From Cheiracanthium punctorium (Eukaryota > Arthropoda > Arachnida > Araneae > Cheiracanthiidae), in contig JAWZYV010012361.1 of NCBI GenBank assembly GCA_038373885.1, positions 300,519 to 364,518 of the forward strand: a DNA stretch of 64,000 bases. Reading direction: 5' to 3'. Each line of letters starts with the position of its first letter. Position 1 is the stretch's first letter. The notes beneath the pieces were generated by a model. It made no database searches, had not been told where the DNA came from, and saw only the letters and a list, made by a program, of their open reading frames with translations. Of this stretch, positions 1 to 10,334 are shown piece by piece. Both the position numbers and the translations under genes were made by a program.

Positions 1-1630
1 TAAAATTAATGTCCAACCCGTATTCAGAGGCAACGGCCAGCACGCTCTTTAATTTTTCAATTACTTCCTCTTTATATTGGAATGGAATGAATATGTCATC
101 CATATAAATAACATGTATTATCACGCAGCAACTCCCTAAAAACTCTATTTATGTACTGTTGAAATTGACTTGGTGATGTACAGGGTGGTCATAATTAAAC
201 TGCAAGTGTTCAAGGGGTGCTGGAGAGAAAACTACCAGGAATATTCCAGTGAAACTTGGTATCTACACGTTTCAGAACATGCGCAAGTCAAATATGCAAT
301 TTAAAAAAAATCGCCATTTTCACCCGATAGATGGCGCTATAGCGGGTTTCAATGCTTATGGACGTCATATAGGCAAATTTTAAGCCCATCGAACAGTGTA
401 AAAACAAGACCACATTGAGTAATGGTCAATCATGACTCTGAATAAGAAGGAACGGGCAATGTTAGTGTAGATATGCTATCTGAATGGTAGCAATTATTCA
501 GCTACTCTGAAAGAATACCGGCGTATGAAACGATTAAGAAGAGGTCCAATGAGTGTCAATGAGAATAAATAATGGTTTAATTGTTTTCTAAAGCGTATTT
601 ATAAATTGTTTAATTTGTGATCTTAATTTACGTTAATTTTTGATTACATGTTACTGTAAAAATTTAATTACTGAAGCGAATTGTATGGAATTTTGATAAA
701 CTGTAAATGATGTTTTATATTGTTTACTTGCCTCTTAGAATGTCACTGTGCTCTGTCTATCGGTTTTGGAAGTTGCATAAGCCACTGGTGAGCTTTGAAA
801 TACGGTATAGCGCCATCTATCGGATGAAAATGAATATTTTTTTTTCATATTTGACTTGCGCATGTTCTGAAACGTGTAGATACCAAATTTTACTGGAATA
901 TTCTCAGTAGTTTTCTCTCCATCACCCCTTGAACACTTGCAGTTTAATTATGGCCACCCTGTACTTAACCCGAAAGGACATTTTAAAAATTCTTATCCTC
1001 CATTATGTGTAAAAACACGCAGTGTGTTTTGGGCTCTTCTCATCTATTTCGACTTGAAAATATCCGTTCTTCAGATCTAAAGTGGTAAAATTTTCGACTT
1101 CTCCAAGTCATCTAATACGTCCTCAATGAATGGCAAAGGGAAACTATTTTTAACGATCTTTCGTTTTAACTTCCGTTAACCTACACGCAACCTATAAGAG
1201 TTATTTTTTTTTTCTTACATAACACCAATGGTGCAGCAGAATCAGAGTAACTAGGTATAATTATACGGTCCATTAACCACTGATGAATTTGATCATCTAT
1301 TATTTTCTGTTTTTTCAAATTAAATCTTTGTGGACGCTCGTTCACAGGTATATCGTCAGTTAAAATTATGCTCATCTTTAATTGAGCTGTCTTCATTTTC
1401 ATTGGTTTGTAATCTGTTATCAACTTCCTGATTTCTTCTTTATAATGTAACTTAATCAAATGACTCAACTCTATTTCTTCAGAGCTTACAGCTTCAGATA
1501 GATTAATAAAAAAATTATTTTCTGGAAACCCTCCATTTTCAAATTCTTTCCCCGTACTCTCAAGGAGAAGTAGATTTTCATTTAAAACCTTGTTTACACT
1601 ATTCTCGTGATTGATATAAGCTGTTTTCAT
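1..1630 (-). pseudogene. Decayed Ty3/gypsy pol (reverse transcriptase) fragment
   Basis: Reads leftward and runs off the window edge. The segment 1181-1630 encodes the stretch just before the RT fingers, with the gypsy pattern NERPQRFNLKKQK followed by SAAPLVLCKKK. After that the frame is lost. RT-like sequence resumes near 970-1180 (VLDDLEKSK-like) and again at 1-124, where IYMDDIFIP gives the catalytic YMDD box at 95-106. A Tc1/mariner derivative at 181-961 separates the last two pieces. Several stops and frame changes mean it cannot make an active polymerase. It belongs with the protease and gag relics just upstream on the same strand and is a different lineage from the gypsy element at 10-20 kb. 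Confidence 0.85.
181..961 (+). mobile_element. Tc1/mariner-type deletion derivative with long inverted ends
   Basis: The ends start CAGGGTGGTCATAATTAAAC and the right end is its near-perfect reverse complement. The inverted repeats extend about 160-170 bp (181 to about 350 and about 803 to 961). TA dinucleotides flank both ends (179-180 and 962-963), the expected target duplication. Inside, an ATG at 432 opens a short reading frame (MTLNKKERAMLV, a stop, then a YSATLKEYRRMK-like stretch) resembling the N-terminal DUF4817-type helix-turn-helix of arthropod Tc1/mariner transposases. The catalytic part is missing. It interrupts the gypsy RT relic, so it is younger than that element. Confidence 0.85.
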
Positions 1631-2221
1631 TCAAGTATTTTCACTTGAATGCGTTTCGTTAGGCGAATAATAATTCGTCAACAGGTCATTTATTTGAAAA
1701 GCGTTTTTATTTTCAATACTCTTAATTCTAGGCGATTCTTTATGTCCCGTTACAAATTTCTTCACCTTCAATATAACTGATTCAAACATTTTCGCTCTTG
1801 CCTAATACCTTGAATCCTTCTCATCAATATATAAATTTAATTTGTTGATTACGTCGACTTCTAAAACTATTTGATGAACGAGATCTTTTATAACGTAAAC
1901 ATTAGCAGAAATTTTAATATTATAAATACACAATTCCACTGGAACATAGCCTTGTGGTTGCACTACATCTCTGGCGATACCTGAAATTTTTACATCATTA
2001 GAAAATAGTTTTGGAGATGCAACTTTCATACAAGTTTCATAATTTACGAGGTTCAATTCGCTTCCAGTATCAGCTAAACATCTTGCATTCCTGCAGTTAA
2101 TTTGAATATCTTTTTCCATTCTATTGGACTTTAAGGTGGGGTTATTAAGGTTCCTTTTTGCTATGCAGAGGGGATACTTGGTTGAAATTTTTATTTTGTC
2201 GAGAATAATGGCAGAAAACAT
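1631..2221 (-). pseudogene. Ty3/gypsy retropepsin-like protease relic
   Basis: The reading frame at 1802-2221 contains LADTGSELNLV, the D-T/S-G active-site signature of retroviral aspartic proteases. A beta-rich stretch follows and ends near IVLEVDVINKLNL, equivalent to the usual ILG-(N/D)-F segment. The sequence between 1631 and 1800 continues toward pol in a different frame. It lies between the nucleocapsid zinc knuckle (right) and RT (left) on the minus strand, the gag-pro-pol order of Ty3/gypsy. Frame breaks on both sides make it non-functional. Confidence 0.75.
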
Positions 2222-2225
2222 GGCA

Positions 2226-2845
2226 ACAATTCTTTCTATTTAAACATTGCGGAGCGACATGACTGTAGAGATTACAGGCAAAGCACATAATTTTTTATCT
2301 GTCCCTATTTTTTATAGCACAATCGACATTTGAATTATTCGTGTTTTTTGATCTGGATTTATTATTATTTTGGACACGAATAGAATACTTTTCATTATCC
2401 AATTCTTTCATGTATGACATTTCATTAGCCTTTTCAGAATTATTTGAGCTTCGATTAATACCCTCTCTTGAAACTGCGCGTTGCGGCTTTATAACCATTT
2501 AGTTTTTTTACTTACACATTAACATTTTTTATACTTGGGAGGATATCAGTGAAATGTTCTTGAATGTCACAGGGTATACTCTATTTTCTGCGATCCGTTA
2601 TAGTTAATTCCTTCAAATTTTCAAAATCGTCAACCTTCATACCATGAATCTACTCATCGAAATAGTTACGAAGCTCAAAAGAAAATATCCCCAATTGGCA
2701 GACTGTTGTTTTTTATGAAAGATAAACTTCTGCGAGAAATTCTTCTGCCGTTAACTTAAAACGCTTTAAGAGTAAATTTTTCACATGATCGTAATCATCT
2801 GCTAAAGGGTCTGATTCGCTCGATGTTTTTTTTTTTTTTTTTTTT
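2226..2845 (-). pseudogene. Ty3/gypsy gag relic with CCHC zinc knuckle
   Basis: At about 2226-2290 the minus strand encodes CFACNLYSHVAPQC, a CX2CX4HX4C retroviral zinc knuckle. Further upstream (2520-2845) broken frames give DDYDHVKNLLLKRFKLTAEE and ELRNYFDEW, typical of gypsy capsid proteins in which a target-length segment precedes a helix-rich region. Stops and frame changes are frequent. The relic ends at a run of about 24 T (2828-2851), where copy A of the long repeat begins. Confidence 0.7.
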
Positions 2846-3058
2846 TTTTTTGAAGTAAAACTTCTTTAGTGGCGATTAGGGAGTAACTCAGATTTTTTTT
2901 TTCTGACGGAAGTAACGCTCAGTAAAGGAAGTGACGTATATGTCATACTCCACGCCAAGCGCGCTCCGAAAAAGAAGAACCACTTAAAAACTTACCTTTT
3001 GGACCTGCTTTCGGCGTTCCCGAATTCATCGTGTAAAAATACGCGGAACCTGTTAGGG

Positions 3059-3813
3059 CAGAGGTTGCCAAACTGTGTGCCGTGGCACCCTAGGGTGCCA
3101 TGAGCTTATGTTAGGGGTGCCGAGTTGATAATCGAGATAATCATTTTGGGGGAGTATAATTAAAAAATTTCCCCTGAACCGATATCCCACCAAAACGTTT
3201 GCCATGCCGATGATCAAGTAAGCGAAGCAAAAATTTTTTGTGAAGTTCGAGAGAGTTCAGTGTCCAGTCGCCTCTCTTTTACAGGAACTCCTTGAAAGTG
3301 AGGGAGGGGCAAATTTCTACATATTTCCTTTTTCCAAGTGAGTTTAATAGTTAGCCTAGCCCTATAAACATAAAAGAAACAGTGAGAAATGTATCCAAGT
3401 TTGGTTTGGTTTGTGGGATTACGACCGATTAGCTACGCGAGGGCTCTAGGCCGAGGGGTGGGAATGCCCTCCGTGGGGGGGACATTCTAGGGGATCCTAA
3501 CCCGTATTTACGCGAAGTTTCGGAGAAAAAACGGAAAACTCCGAACGGTTAGGTCGGCGGACGTGACCTGGTTTTGAACCAGGCACCTTCCGTCTCCCAG
3601 TTCAAAGCGCTAGCGCTAAGCCACTGGTCGGGCGAAATGTATCCAAACTGTCTTATTCTAACCTTCATATTCATATTTCTTTAAAGGTAACCTGCCCCGA
3701 AAAGTTGTCAGCGTGAGAAGGGTGGCCCGAAATGTTTTTAGCCTGACAAGGGTACCACAAAGTGTTTTTAGCCTGTCAAGGGTGCCACGAGGGAAAAAGT
3801 TTTGGAAACCCTG
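3059..3813. mobile_element. Non-autonomous hAT-like element in copy A
   Basis: Copy B carries the uninterrupted site at about 29926-29936, so both borders are defined. The 8-bp sequence TGTTAGGG lies on both sides (3051-3058 and 3814-3821), as expected for hAT. The ends are imperfect inverted repeats, CAGAGGTTGCCAAACT on the left and the reverse complement of CAGGGTTTCCAAAACT on the right. The interior is non-coding, with repeats of the type GGGTGCCA(C/T)GAG, and it hosts a SINE at 3399-3633. Confidence 0.85.
3399..3633 (-). mobile_element. tRNA-derived SINE (family 1), with 13-bp target duplication
   Basis: GAAATGTATCCAA occurs on both sides (3386-3398 and 3634-3646). On the minus strand the head has an A-box-like TGGCTTAGCGC and a B-box-like GGTTCAAAACC, as in a tRNA gene. 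The tail at 3399 is a short (CCAAA)n-type repeat rather than poly(A). A truncated relative lies at 62352-62530. Because it sits inside the hAT-like element, it is younger than that insertion. Confidence 0.85.
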
Positions 3814-3895
3814 TGTTAGGGAAAGAAATGGCGAGAAAAACAGTCAAGAGCCGTATCTTTGAGACATCAATAAGCGTTTTGAAGGTACATCCAAC

Positions 3896-4063
3896 CAGGG
3901 GCGTAGCCAGAAATTTTTCATGGGGGGGGGGTTATGACTACTGCAACTCATATATATGTATACGTGTGTGTGATAATGTAGTGAAGAGTGTCCATTTTGT
4001 AAGGCTAAAAATTCCTCATGGGGGGTATGACCCCCTAACCCCCTCCCCTTGGCTACGCCACTG
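3896..4063. mobile_element. Short hAT-like MITE in copy A
   Basis: The ends are CAGGGGCGTAGCCA and TGGCTACGCCACTG, good inverted repeats of the common hAT form. The 8-bp flanks CATCCAAC (3888-3895) and TATCCAAC (4064-4071) differ at one base. Copy B reads straight through this site (about 30015), which confirms the borders. Only 168 bp and non-coding. Confidence 0.85.
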
Positions 4064-4604
4064 TATCCAACATAATAATTTACATGTAATCCCAACCTCA
4101 CAGGAGGTTCTCGATAATCCTTTAGATGAGCAATATACAATACATGGTTTTGGAAAATCACAAAGAAATGGAACCTGCCTGCAATCGAACCGGAACAGTA
4201 GATGGAAACGTCAGTTTAAGAACACATTTCCTGGATTCTAACTGAACTTCCAGACAGAACAAGGAGATGGTACACCACAATTAAAGGGACAGTCTCTGCA
4301 AACGAACCTAAACAGCAGAGGGAAATTTTCGTTTAAGAACGCTGTTGGAGGATCATACTTCGATCCCACGAAGGTAAATTTATAGGAGAGGACACTTCTC
4401 TTAGAAAGTTGGATAACGCCATTGTTGCAAACAGATGGTGCTACGATCACTAGGTGACTGCGCATCTTCTGCTTCTGCACATCTCAGGTTGTTTATATAT
4501 CCATCGAGGCGAAGTAAATGAGATCGTTGAATTAGCAGAATTTACGCAATATTTATAATGATATATATAGTGTAATGATATATATATATATATTTATATA
4601 TGGT

Positions 4605-6312
4605 AAACTATATAAATAAAGCAATGTGTAAACTGTCTGTTAGTTAGTTAGTTTGTGCCTCGCGTAGCTCGCAGACGGGTGATCGTAGACCTACCAAATT
4701 TTGTACGGAAATTCCCCAGGACGGGTCCCGACACACCTCGAAGCGATTTTTTAAAATTCGAATTATTTTAGGAGATATCGATAAAAAACGTGTCGCTAAA
4801 GGATCATTTTTGTTCTCGCCATTTCGCAATTGTAACCCCGCAGTGGAATGAGTGAGGTTTGAGCGTATCTAGGTTGCCATGTTTGGCAAGTTAATTAAAT
4901 TATTCAGACTGTTGAAGTAAAAATAAAAGAATAACGATTTTTCTTGTTTGGATTATTTGTAAGGTTATTTCTTAATTAAAATAGCGTGTGCATGTGAAAT
5001 CAGAGCAGGAATGAAATGATTTATACTCAAAAGAAAAATAGAATTTGGAAATTTTCCGAAAATAAATGTGCAACTTTTTAATTTGGCGAAAAATAAAGGT
5101 GTTGATGTGCGATTTTGAGAAGATGTGATTCTAGCGCCAAGCGCTATTTATCGTCTGCTTTTGCTACTTGAATTATGAATACACCTGAATGAGTTTTTAA
5201 ACTTTATTTCAGTTCGAATTGTACATTTTTCTACGCAGCTTTTTCCCAACAATTTCTAATGTATTACATCCAGAAAGAAAATTGTTAGAAATATCAATTT
5301 TAATTGTGTTTAATCACACTCATCAATAATGATATACTTTCCAACTTAATGGAATAAGGAAAGAAAATAGGGAAGACCCATGGATTATAATACGCTTTTA
5401 ATACAAAGTGCGTATTTAAAATCTGTAAGTGTTTCAGATTTTCTTAGTTTTTTTTTTTCCTTTCCATTTTTTATGAAGGTCAATATATCCAGAAGCTCTT
5501 CAGAATTAATATAGGACGAAAATAATTTGTTCCTTTTTTGTAGATTTTTATCATTAAACCACATCTAATTTTTGTAACCAGGTACGGCCCAACACGGTAA
5601 GCATCGCATCGGGGCACCGGCTTCGAAGGGGCGTCATTTCGAACTTAAAAACTAAGTAGAGCATAAAAGGAGGCGACTTTTTTATGTTAGCAGGGGTCTC
5701 TACACTTACCCTAGGGCCACTCTTGTATGTAACCATCTTAATTTTTTATTCCATTCAAAACCTAAGAGATTTCAGTGTCAAGGAAGCCAGTGAGAAACAG
5801 GATTCTCTCCGAACAAGATTTATTAAGATGGCGAACCAACTGGTCGTCGGAGGTGGCTAGTGATAAATATATTTATAATGATATTGTTGCAGAAATACTC
5901 TGCTTGTTTCCGGAGTTCGTCGTTCTAAAGTCCACTTGTCCAGTTGGTGTAGAAAGTTCTGGTAAAAAGTCCACTGGTCAGGATGGAACACAACTTTATT
6001 GCTTCTAGAACTTCGTAGAACAATCAGCTGTACGAAATTCACAAGCACAATTAAACAGTAATGTGCTAATATCGCCAAATTTGGCCAAAAATAAGTCCCA
6101 AAAGTGAAGTTACCGAAGGGCTAGGACCAATATTTCTCGATATTTCTAGAAACCCCATATATTTGAATGGGAAACCGAAACCTCCGTATCTCCGGTTCTA
6201 GTTGACCGATTTTGATGCAACGAAAAGCAAAATTTATCTACTTGAAGCGTAGAATACGATTTTTGAACTACTTTAAGTCCCAGAACAGCGGGTTGCCCCG
6301 AAAATTCGTAAC
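4605..6312. other. 1.7-kb block absent from copy B; no gene recognised
   Basis: Copy B runs directly from the AT-rich microsatellite near 30800-30870 to ACAACGGTTTAA, whereas copy A has this block between the same landmarks. It begins CTATATAAATAAAGCAATG followed by GTTAGTTAGTTAG. That resembles the left part of some Helitron-like or other non-autonomous elements in arthropods, but no clean terminal repeats or target duplication are visible because the borders lie in AT microsatellite. Short open frames inside show no recognisable domain. Confidence 0.5.
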
Positions 6313-6610
6313 AATATATATACAACGGTTTAAGAATACGGGTATGTAACACCACAAAGAAACAAACGCTGGCTGCCAACGGTTTAAGAATAAAATAAAA
6401 GAATAACAAGTTGACACTCCGTCGATTCTAACCCAGCCTCAAGACGGAGAAAGCAACGGTTTAACACAGGGATGGAACACCACAAAGAAACGGACCCTGG
6501 CTGCAATCAATCCCAAACAATAGACAGAACCTGCAGTTTAAAAACACGGATACAGAATAATAATTCGAAACCTACCAGCAGACGAAATCAACGCTTAAGA
6601 ATACTGTGAT

Positions 6611-7800
6611 AGAATATTTGGCTATTAATGAATGCAGTAAAGTTTGGACAAGATTTTTCATTCCTTGTTTCCTGTCAGTCCAGTGACCCCTCCACATAAA
6701 AAAAAAGAAAAAAAATTCTACAGGAGAAACCCGCGGTTGTGCATACTATCCGGATCATAAAAGATATGATTAGGCACCAGATTACTGTCCCATTTCCTAT
6801 TGTGGTGTATTTATTATGATGCTGATGATGTGTGTGGTAAAAAAAGCAGCTTCTTATAATAATTAAAATCAGACATTGACAAGTTCAATCATGGCTACAT
6901 TGTTTTGATTAGCGCTTTATTAAAAATTTGAAAGTAAAATCTGCATAAATATTTAATTATTTGATTCATCGATATTATTGATGTGTACATTTATTTGCGT
7001 TCACAACAGAAAGTAAGCAGACAGCAATGCATTAACCATTGACTATTACAGGGGTAATCGTGCTGTGCCTGAATTTTTTGTATCCAAGTGTAAAAAAGAA
7101 ATAAAGTAGATTGAAAAATTTACTCACAAACATTTTAACTAAACTATACCATATCGCCCCATGTTTCATGTTATGCCTTATGTGATGTTAAAAAGCTGCA
7201 GATATAATAATTAGCAGTAGTATTATTAAAGTTTTGTGAATCATCAACGAAGCATCCCCATAATCACCAGCTGCAATCATGAAAAGAACGCAGAATTTTT
7301 TCTGCGGAGTGATGAAGGCCATCGTCTTTCTTCTGTTTTCATTTTCTATCTTAAAATTGTTTTATCAGCTCTCTTCCATTGTTTTAAATATCCCCCACTA
7401 GATACTTTACTCCCCCCATTGGTTCCCGATTCGATTCAAAAAACAATGCAGGGAAGCAGTGGCGCACGAAAGGGACGGGTCCAGGGAGTCTGGACCCCTC
7501 CCAAAAGAGTAAACTTTGATTCAATAAATCAGCAAGTAATTTTTGACAGTTTGATACGTTATGACTTTACCAAATATAATTGCATGTCTTCAGTTATGTT
7601 TTTATTTATTTAACTGCTAAAGATAAAAATCTGATGTGGACAACACATGACTTCCTAGCATGTCTATTAAATCAAAAATATTTTCGCCGCACTTCATCTA
7701 AACTTATTTTGTTTGAAAGAGATAAAATACTGCAGTAATAGTAAGGTTTAGCGATTTCTAGCCAAATATTTCGATATCGCCACAAGCTGTGTTCAATTTG
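6611..7800. other. No gene seen; AT-rich spacer
   Basis: AT-rich sequence with many stops in all frames. A short piece near 7444-7500 (CAGTGGCGCACGAA with a self-complementary GGTCCAGGGAGTCTGGACCC) resembles one end of a hAT-like MITE, but no partner end was found. The longest open frame (7236-7613) looks like chance. Confidence 0.5.
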
Positions 7801-7809
7801 AAAGATTTG

Positions 7810-8583
7810 CTTCTGTCACTAAATTTGGCGATATTTCACCGAAAGCCGACAAGCTTGAGATAGTTTGCGAGATTTTGGGGATAGCCAAAGTAGTAATTGA
7901 CCAGACTTTCAATGAATTCAATGCATCCATACACCTTAATGCGCTTAAAGTCATTTGGGTTACCCTGTAAATAAATTACCTAGTCGATTGCAATCATAAA
8001 AGAGATGTACAATTAGATGTTACAATAGGTATAAATACAAAATTTCAGCATTCTACGGTTAAAAGTTTTAGAGTTACGCTAAATGCGAAATAATGTTTGG
8101 CGCCAAATTTGGCGATATTTCGGGAAAACTCGGCAAGGTCGACGACAAATGGCGAGATTTGCAGCATGGACCAAGTATTGACTGACTATCGCCAGATTTG
8201 CCGATATTTCGGGTAAACTTGGCAAGGTCGACAACAAATGGCGAGATTTTGGGCATGGACCAAACATTGACTGACTATCGCCAAATTTGCCGATATTTCG
8301 CCCAAACTCACCAAGGATTACATATGGCGATATTTTGAACATGGAAAAATGACTGACTATTGCCAAATTTGGCGACATTTCGGCAAAACTAGCCAAGGTC
8401 GATGACAAATGGCGAGATTTTGGGCATGGACCAAACAATGACTGACTACAGATGTAATATATTGAAGATGTCCATGTAGACATTAATGTATTGAAATTCT
8501 TTTGGGTAGTCTTGTAAATAAACTCTCCAGTAGATTGGAACCAAAAATCGAGATGCACAACTAGATGTTACAGCAATCTTATA
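7810..8583. repeat. Dispersed repeat units plus an 89-bp tandem array
   Basis: Four tandem units start at 8102, 8191, 8280 and 8362 (period 89, 89, 82; end about 8451). Each opens with GCCAAATTTGSCGATATTTC and contains ATGGCGAGATTTTGGGCATGG. A diverged unit lies near 7816-7910. On both sides are units of a dispersed family (7925-8050 and 8450-8583) with 'TTTTGGGTA..C(C/T)TGTAAATAAA' and 'AGATGCACAACTAGATGTTACAG'. Relatives occur at 20160-20430. The array happens to be open in one minus-strand frame (8079-8558), but the product is just the repeat translated. Confidence 0.85.
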
Positions 8584-9869
8584 TTGGGTTGGCAACTAAG
8601 TAATTGCGGATTTCACTCATAGATGGCTTCAGTTGAATTTTTAGGTTTGCAGACGATTTACAAATGTAAAACACATTTTGTTATTTGATAGTTGGCAATT
8701 CAGCTGTCAATCAGTAAAAAAAGTTCTTTGATCGGTTGCGTAGTTTTCGCTTGGCCTTCGTTGAATTATGGAAAATCAAAAGGAACATTTTCGTCATATT
8801 TTGCTTTTTATTTCCGCAAAGGGAAAAACGCATCGCAAGCTCATAAAAAGTTATCTGCTGTTTATGGTGACGAAGCCTTAAAAGAACGGCAGTGTCAAAA
8901 TTGGTTTGCCAAATTTCGTTCTGGCGATTTTTCACTCAAAGATGAAAAACGCTCTGGTCGTCCAGTTGAAGTTGATGACGGCTTAATCAAAGCAATAATC
9001 GATTCGGATCGTCACAGTACAACACGTGAGATTGCAGAGAAGCTTCATGTATCACATACATGCATTGAAAATCACTTAAAACAACTTGGCTATGTTAAAA
9101 AACTCGGTACATGGGTTCCTCACGAACTGAAAGTAACGCATTTAACGCAACGCATTAACAGCTGCGATTTGCTAAAGAAACGTAATGAAAATGATCCATT
9201 TTTAAAACGATTGATACCTGGCGATGAAAAATGGGTTGTTTACAACAATATCAAGCGGAAAAGATCGTGGAGCAGGCCAGGTGAACCAACTCAAACAACA
9301 TCAAAAGCTGATATTCATCAAAAGAAGGTTTTGTTATCAGTTTGGTCGGATTATAAAGTAATTGTCTACTTTGAACTCATACCACCCAACCGAACGATCA
9401 ATTCTGATGTCTACATTGAGCAACTAACGAAATTAAACAATGCAGTTGAAGAAAAGCGGCCTGAATTGAAAAATCGAAAAGGTGTTGTATTCCATCATGA
9501 CAATGCAAGGCCACACACATCTTTGGTCACTCGGCAAAAATTATTGGAGCTTGGTTGGGATGTTTTGCCACATCCCCCATATATTCCTGACCTTGCACCA
9601 TCTGATTACTTTTTGTTTTGATCTTCACAAAAATCCTTGAATGGTAAAAATTTCGATAATGATGATGATGTCAAATCGTACCTGATTCAGTTTTTTGCTA
9701 ATAAAAACCAGAAGTTTTATGAACGTGGGATTATGATGCAGCCTGAAAGATGGCAAAAGGTCATTGATCAAAATGGGCAATACATTACAGAATAAAGTTA
9801 CTTAGTTCCATGAAAAAATTGTCTTTGATTTTCTAAAAAAAATCCGCAATTACTTAGTTGCCAACCCAA
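8584..9869 (+). mobile_element. Near-complete cecropia-like mariner element
   Basis: 1286 bp, the usual mariner length. Inverted ends begin TTGGGTTGGCAACTAAGTAA and match almost perfectly over about 27 bp (to 8610 and from 9843). TA duplications flank the element (8582-8583 and 9870-9871). It carries one transposase gene on the plus strand. It landed at the 3' end of the env-like gene, or in dispersed-repeat sequence touching it. Confidence 0.95.
8768..9795 (+). pseudogene. Mariner transposase (DD34D), two lesions
   Basis: Cut-and-paste transposase of the Tc1/mariner superfamily, cecropia-like (Hsmar1/SETMAR-type). The family start MENQK is at 8768. A short T run at 8805-8809 has lost one base, so reading shifts after about 12 codons. 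The rest gives the paired helix-turn-helix (KRSGRPVEVDD between the two helices) and WVPHEL. The catalytic triad is intact: D in GDEKW (9223), D in HDNARPH (9499) and D in APSDY (9604), with exactly 34 residues between the last two. A TGA at 9619-9621 interrupts just after the triad, probably a CGA-to-TGA change, and the frame then runs to a normal TAA at 9793. About 342 codons in all, the usual length. Young but probably inactive. Confidence 0.95.
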
Positions 9870-9876
9870 TATTTCA

Positions 9877-10334
9877 ACATTCAGAAGGGTTGCACCTATC
9901 ATTTTTAAAAGGAAAAATATATTTGTAAAAGTCGGCATTGATAATAATTCAAGGAAACTCGAGCCAGAGGAATCGTGTTGCATAAATGACTTAGTGTACG
10001 AAGTGTTCAGTTCAACCAGGTGGAGACTGGGTTCGTTTAAACAAAATGAGACAAGCTGACAATTTTTCATAGTCCTCGAAACAAGACAAATTTTTTCATC
10101 GTAGCACTTTTGATTTGCCAAAAATTGAATCACAAATCGCTTTGGCTCGGTTTCAAGAGTGATTGTTTGCGTATATAGTCTTATGACTTGGAGTTCTATG
10201 GATACAGTTCCTGCATGGCAACTGGAAAATGCTTCGATTATCATCTCACTCAAAATTTGGCAGGAGTAACAGCCTTTGGTCTTTATTTCTCTATCATGAA
10301 TTTTTGGACAAATGTCCTGTGTTTCAAGATGAAT
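9877..10334 (-). pseudogene. C-terminal continuation of the Gn/Gc-like env gene beyond an in-frame stop
   Basis: The same frame as the large env ORF stays open after the TAA at 10335-10337 until the mariner insertion. It encodes a short Cys-containing stretch starting GCYSC, which fits the stem region of phlebovirus-type Gc (Phlebovirus_G2 C-terminal domain). Scattered cysteines follow, then a hydrophobic run (NIFFLLKMIGATLL) that could be the membrane anchor. This arrangement suggests the stop is a secondary lesion and that the ancestral protein ended here. Alternatively the 720-residue form is a truncated secreted or internally anchored product. Confidence 0.6.

Larger units (their letters stand above)
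2852..6610. repeat. Copy A of an uncharacterised long interspersed repeat
   Basis: The segments 2852-3058, 3814-3895, 4064-4604 and 6313-6610 match 29724-32110 (copy B) in the same order and orientation. Shared landmarks include TGAAGTAAAACTTCTTTAGT at the left end, ACAGGAGGTTCTCGATAATC in the middle and CCTACCAGCAGACGAAATC on the right. No protein is recognisable. The body contains loose repeats of about 60-75 bp built on 'CTGCAATC-AACC..AACAG..AGA', so it may have grown from a minisatellite. Three blocks present here are absent from copy B and are listed separately. The class of element is unknown. Confidence 0.8.

Noticed and set aside
2820..2852. Poly(T) as the poly(A) tail of a minus-strand retroposon
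   Set aside because: Copy B starts at the same place without a long T run, so the run is more likely local expansion.
7236..7613. 125-codon open frame on the plus strand
   Set aside because: No recognisable domain, odd composition, overlaps a hAT-like fragment; most likely chance.
8079..8558. 159-codon minus-strand frame with internal repeats
   Set aside because: It is the translation of the 89-bp tandem array, with no start context or domain.
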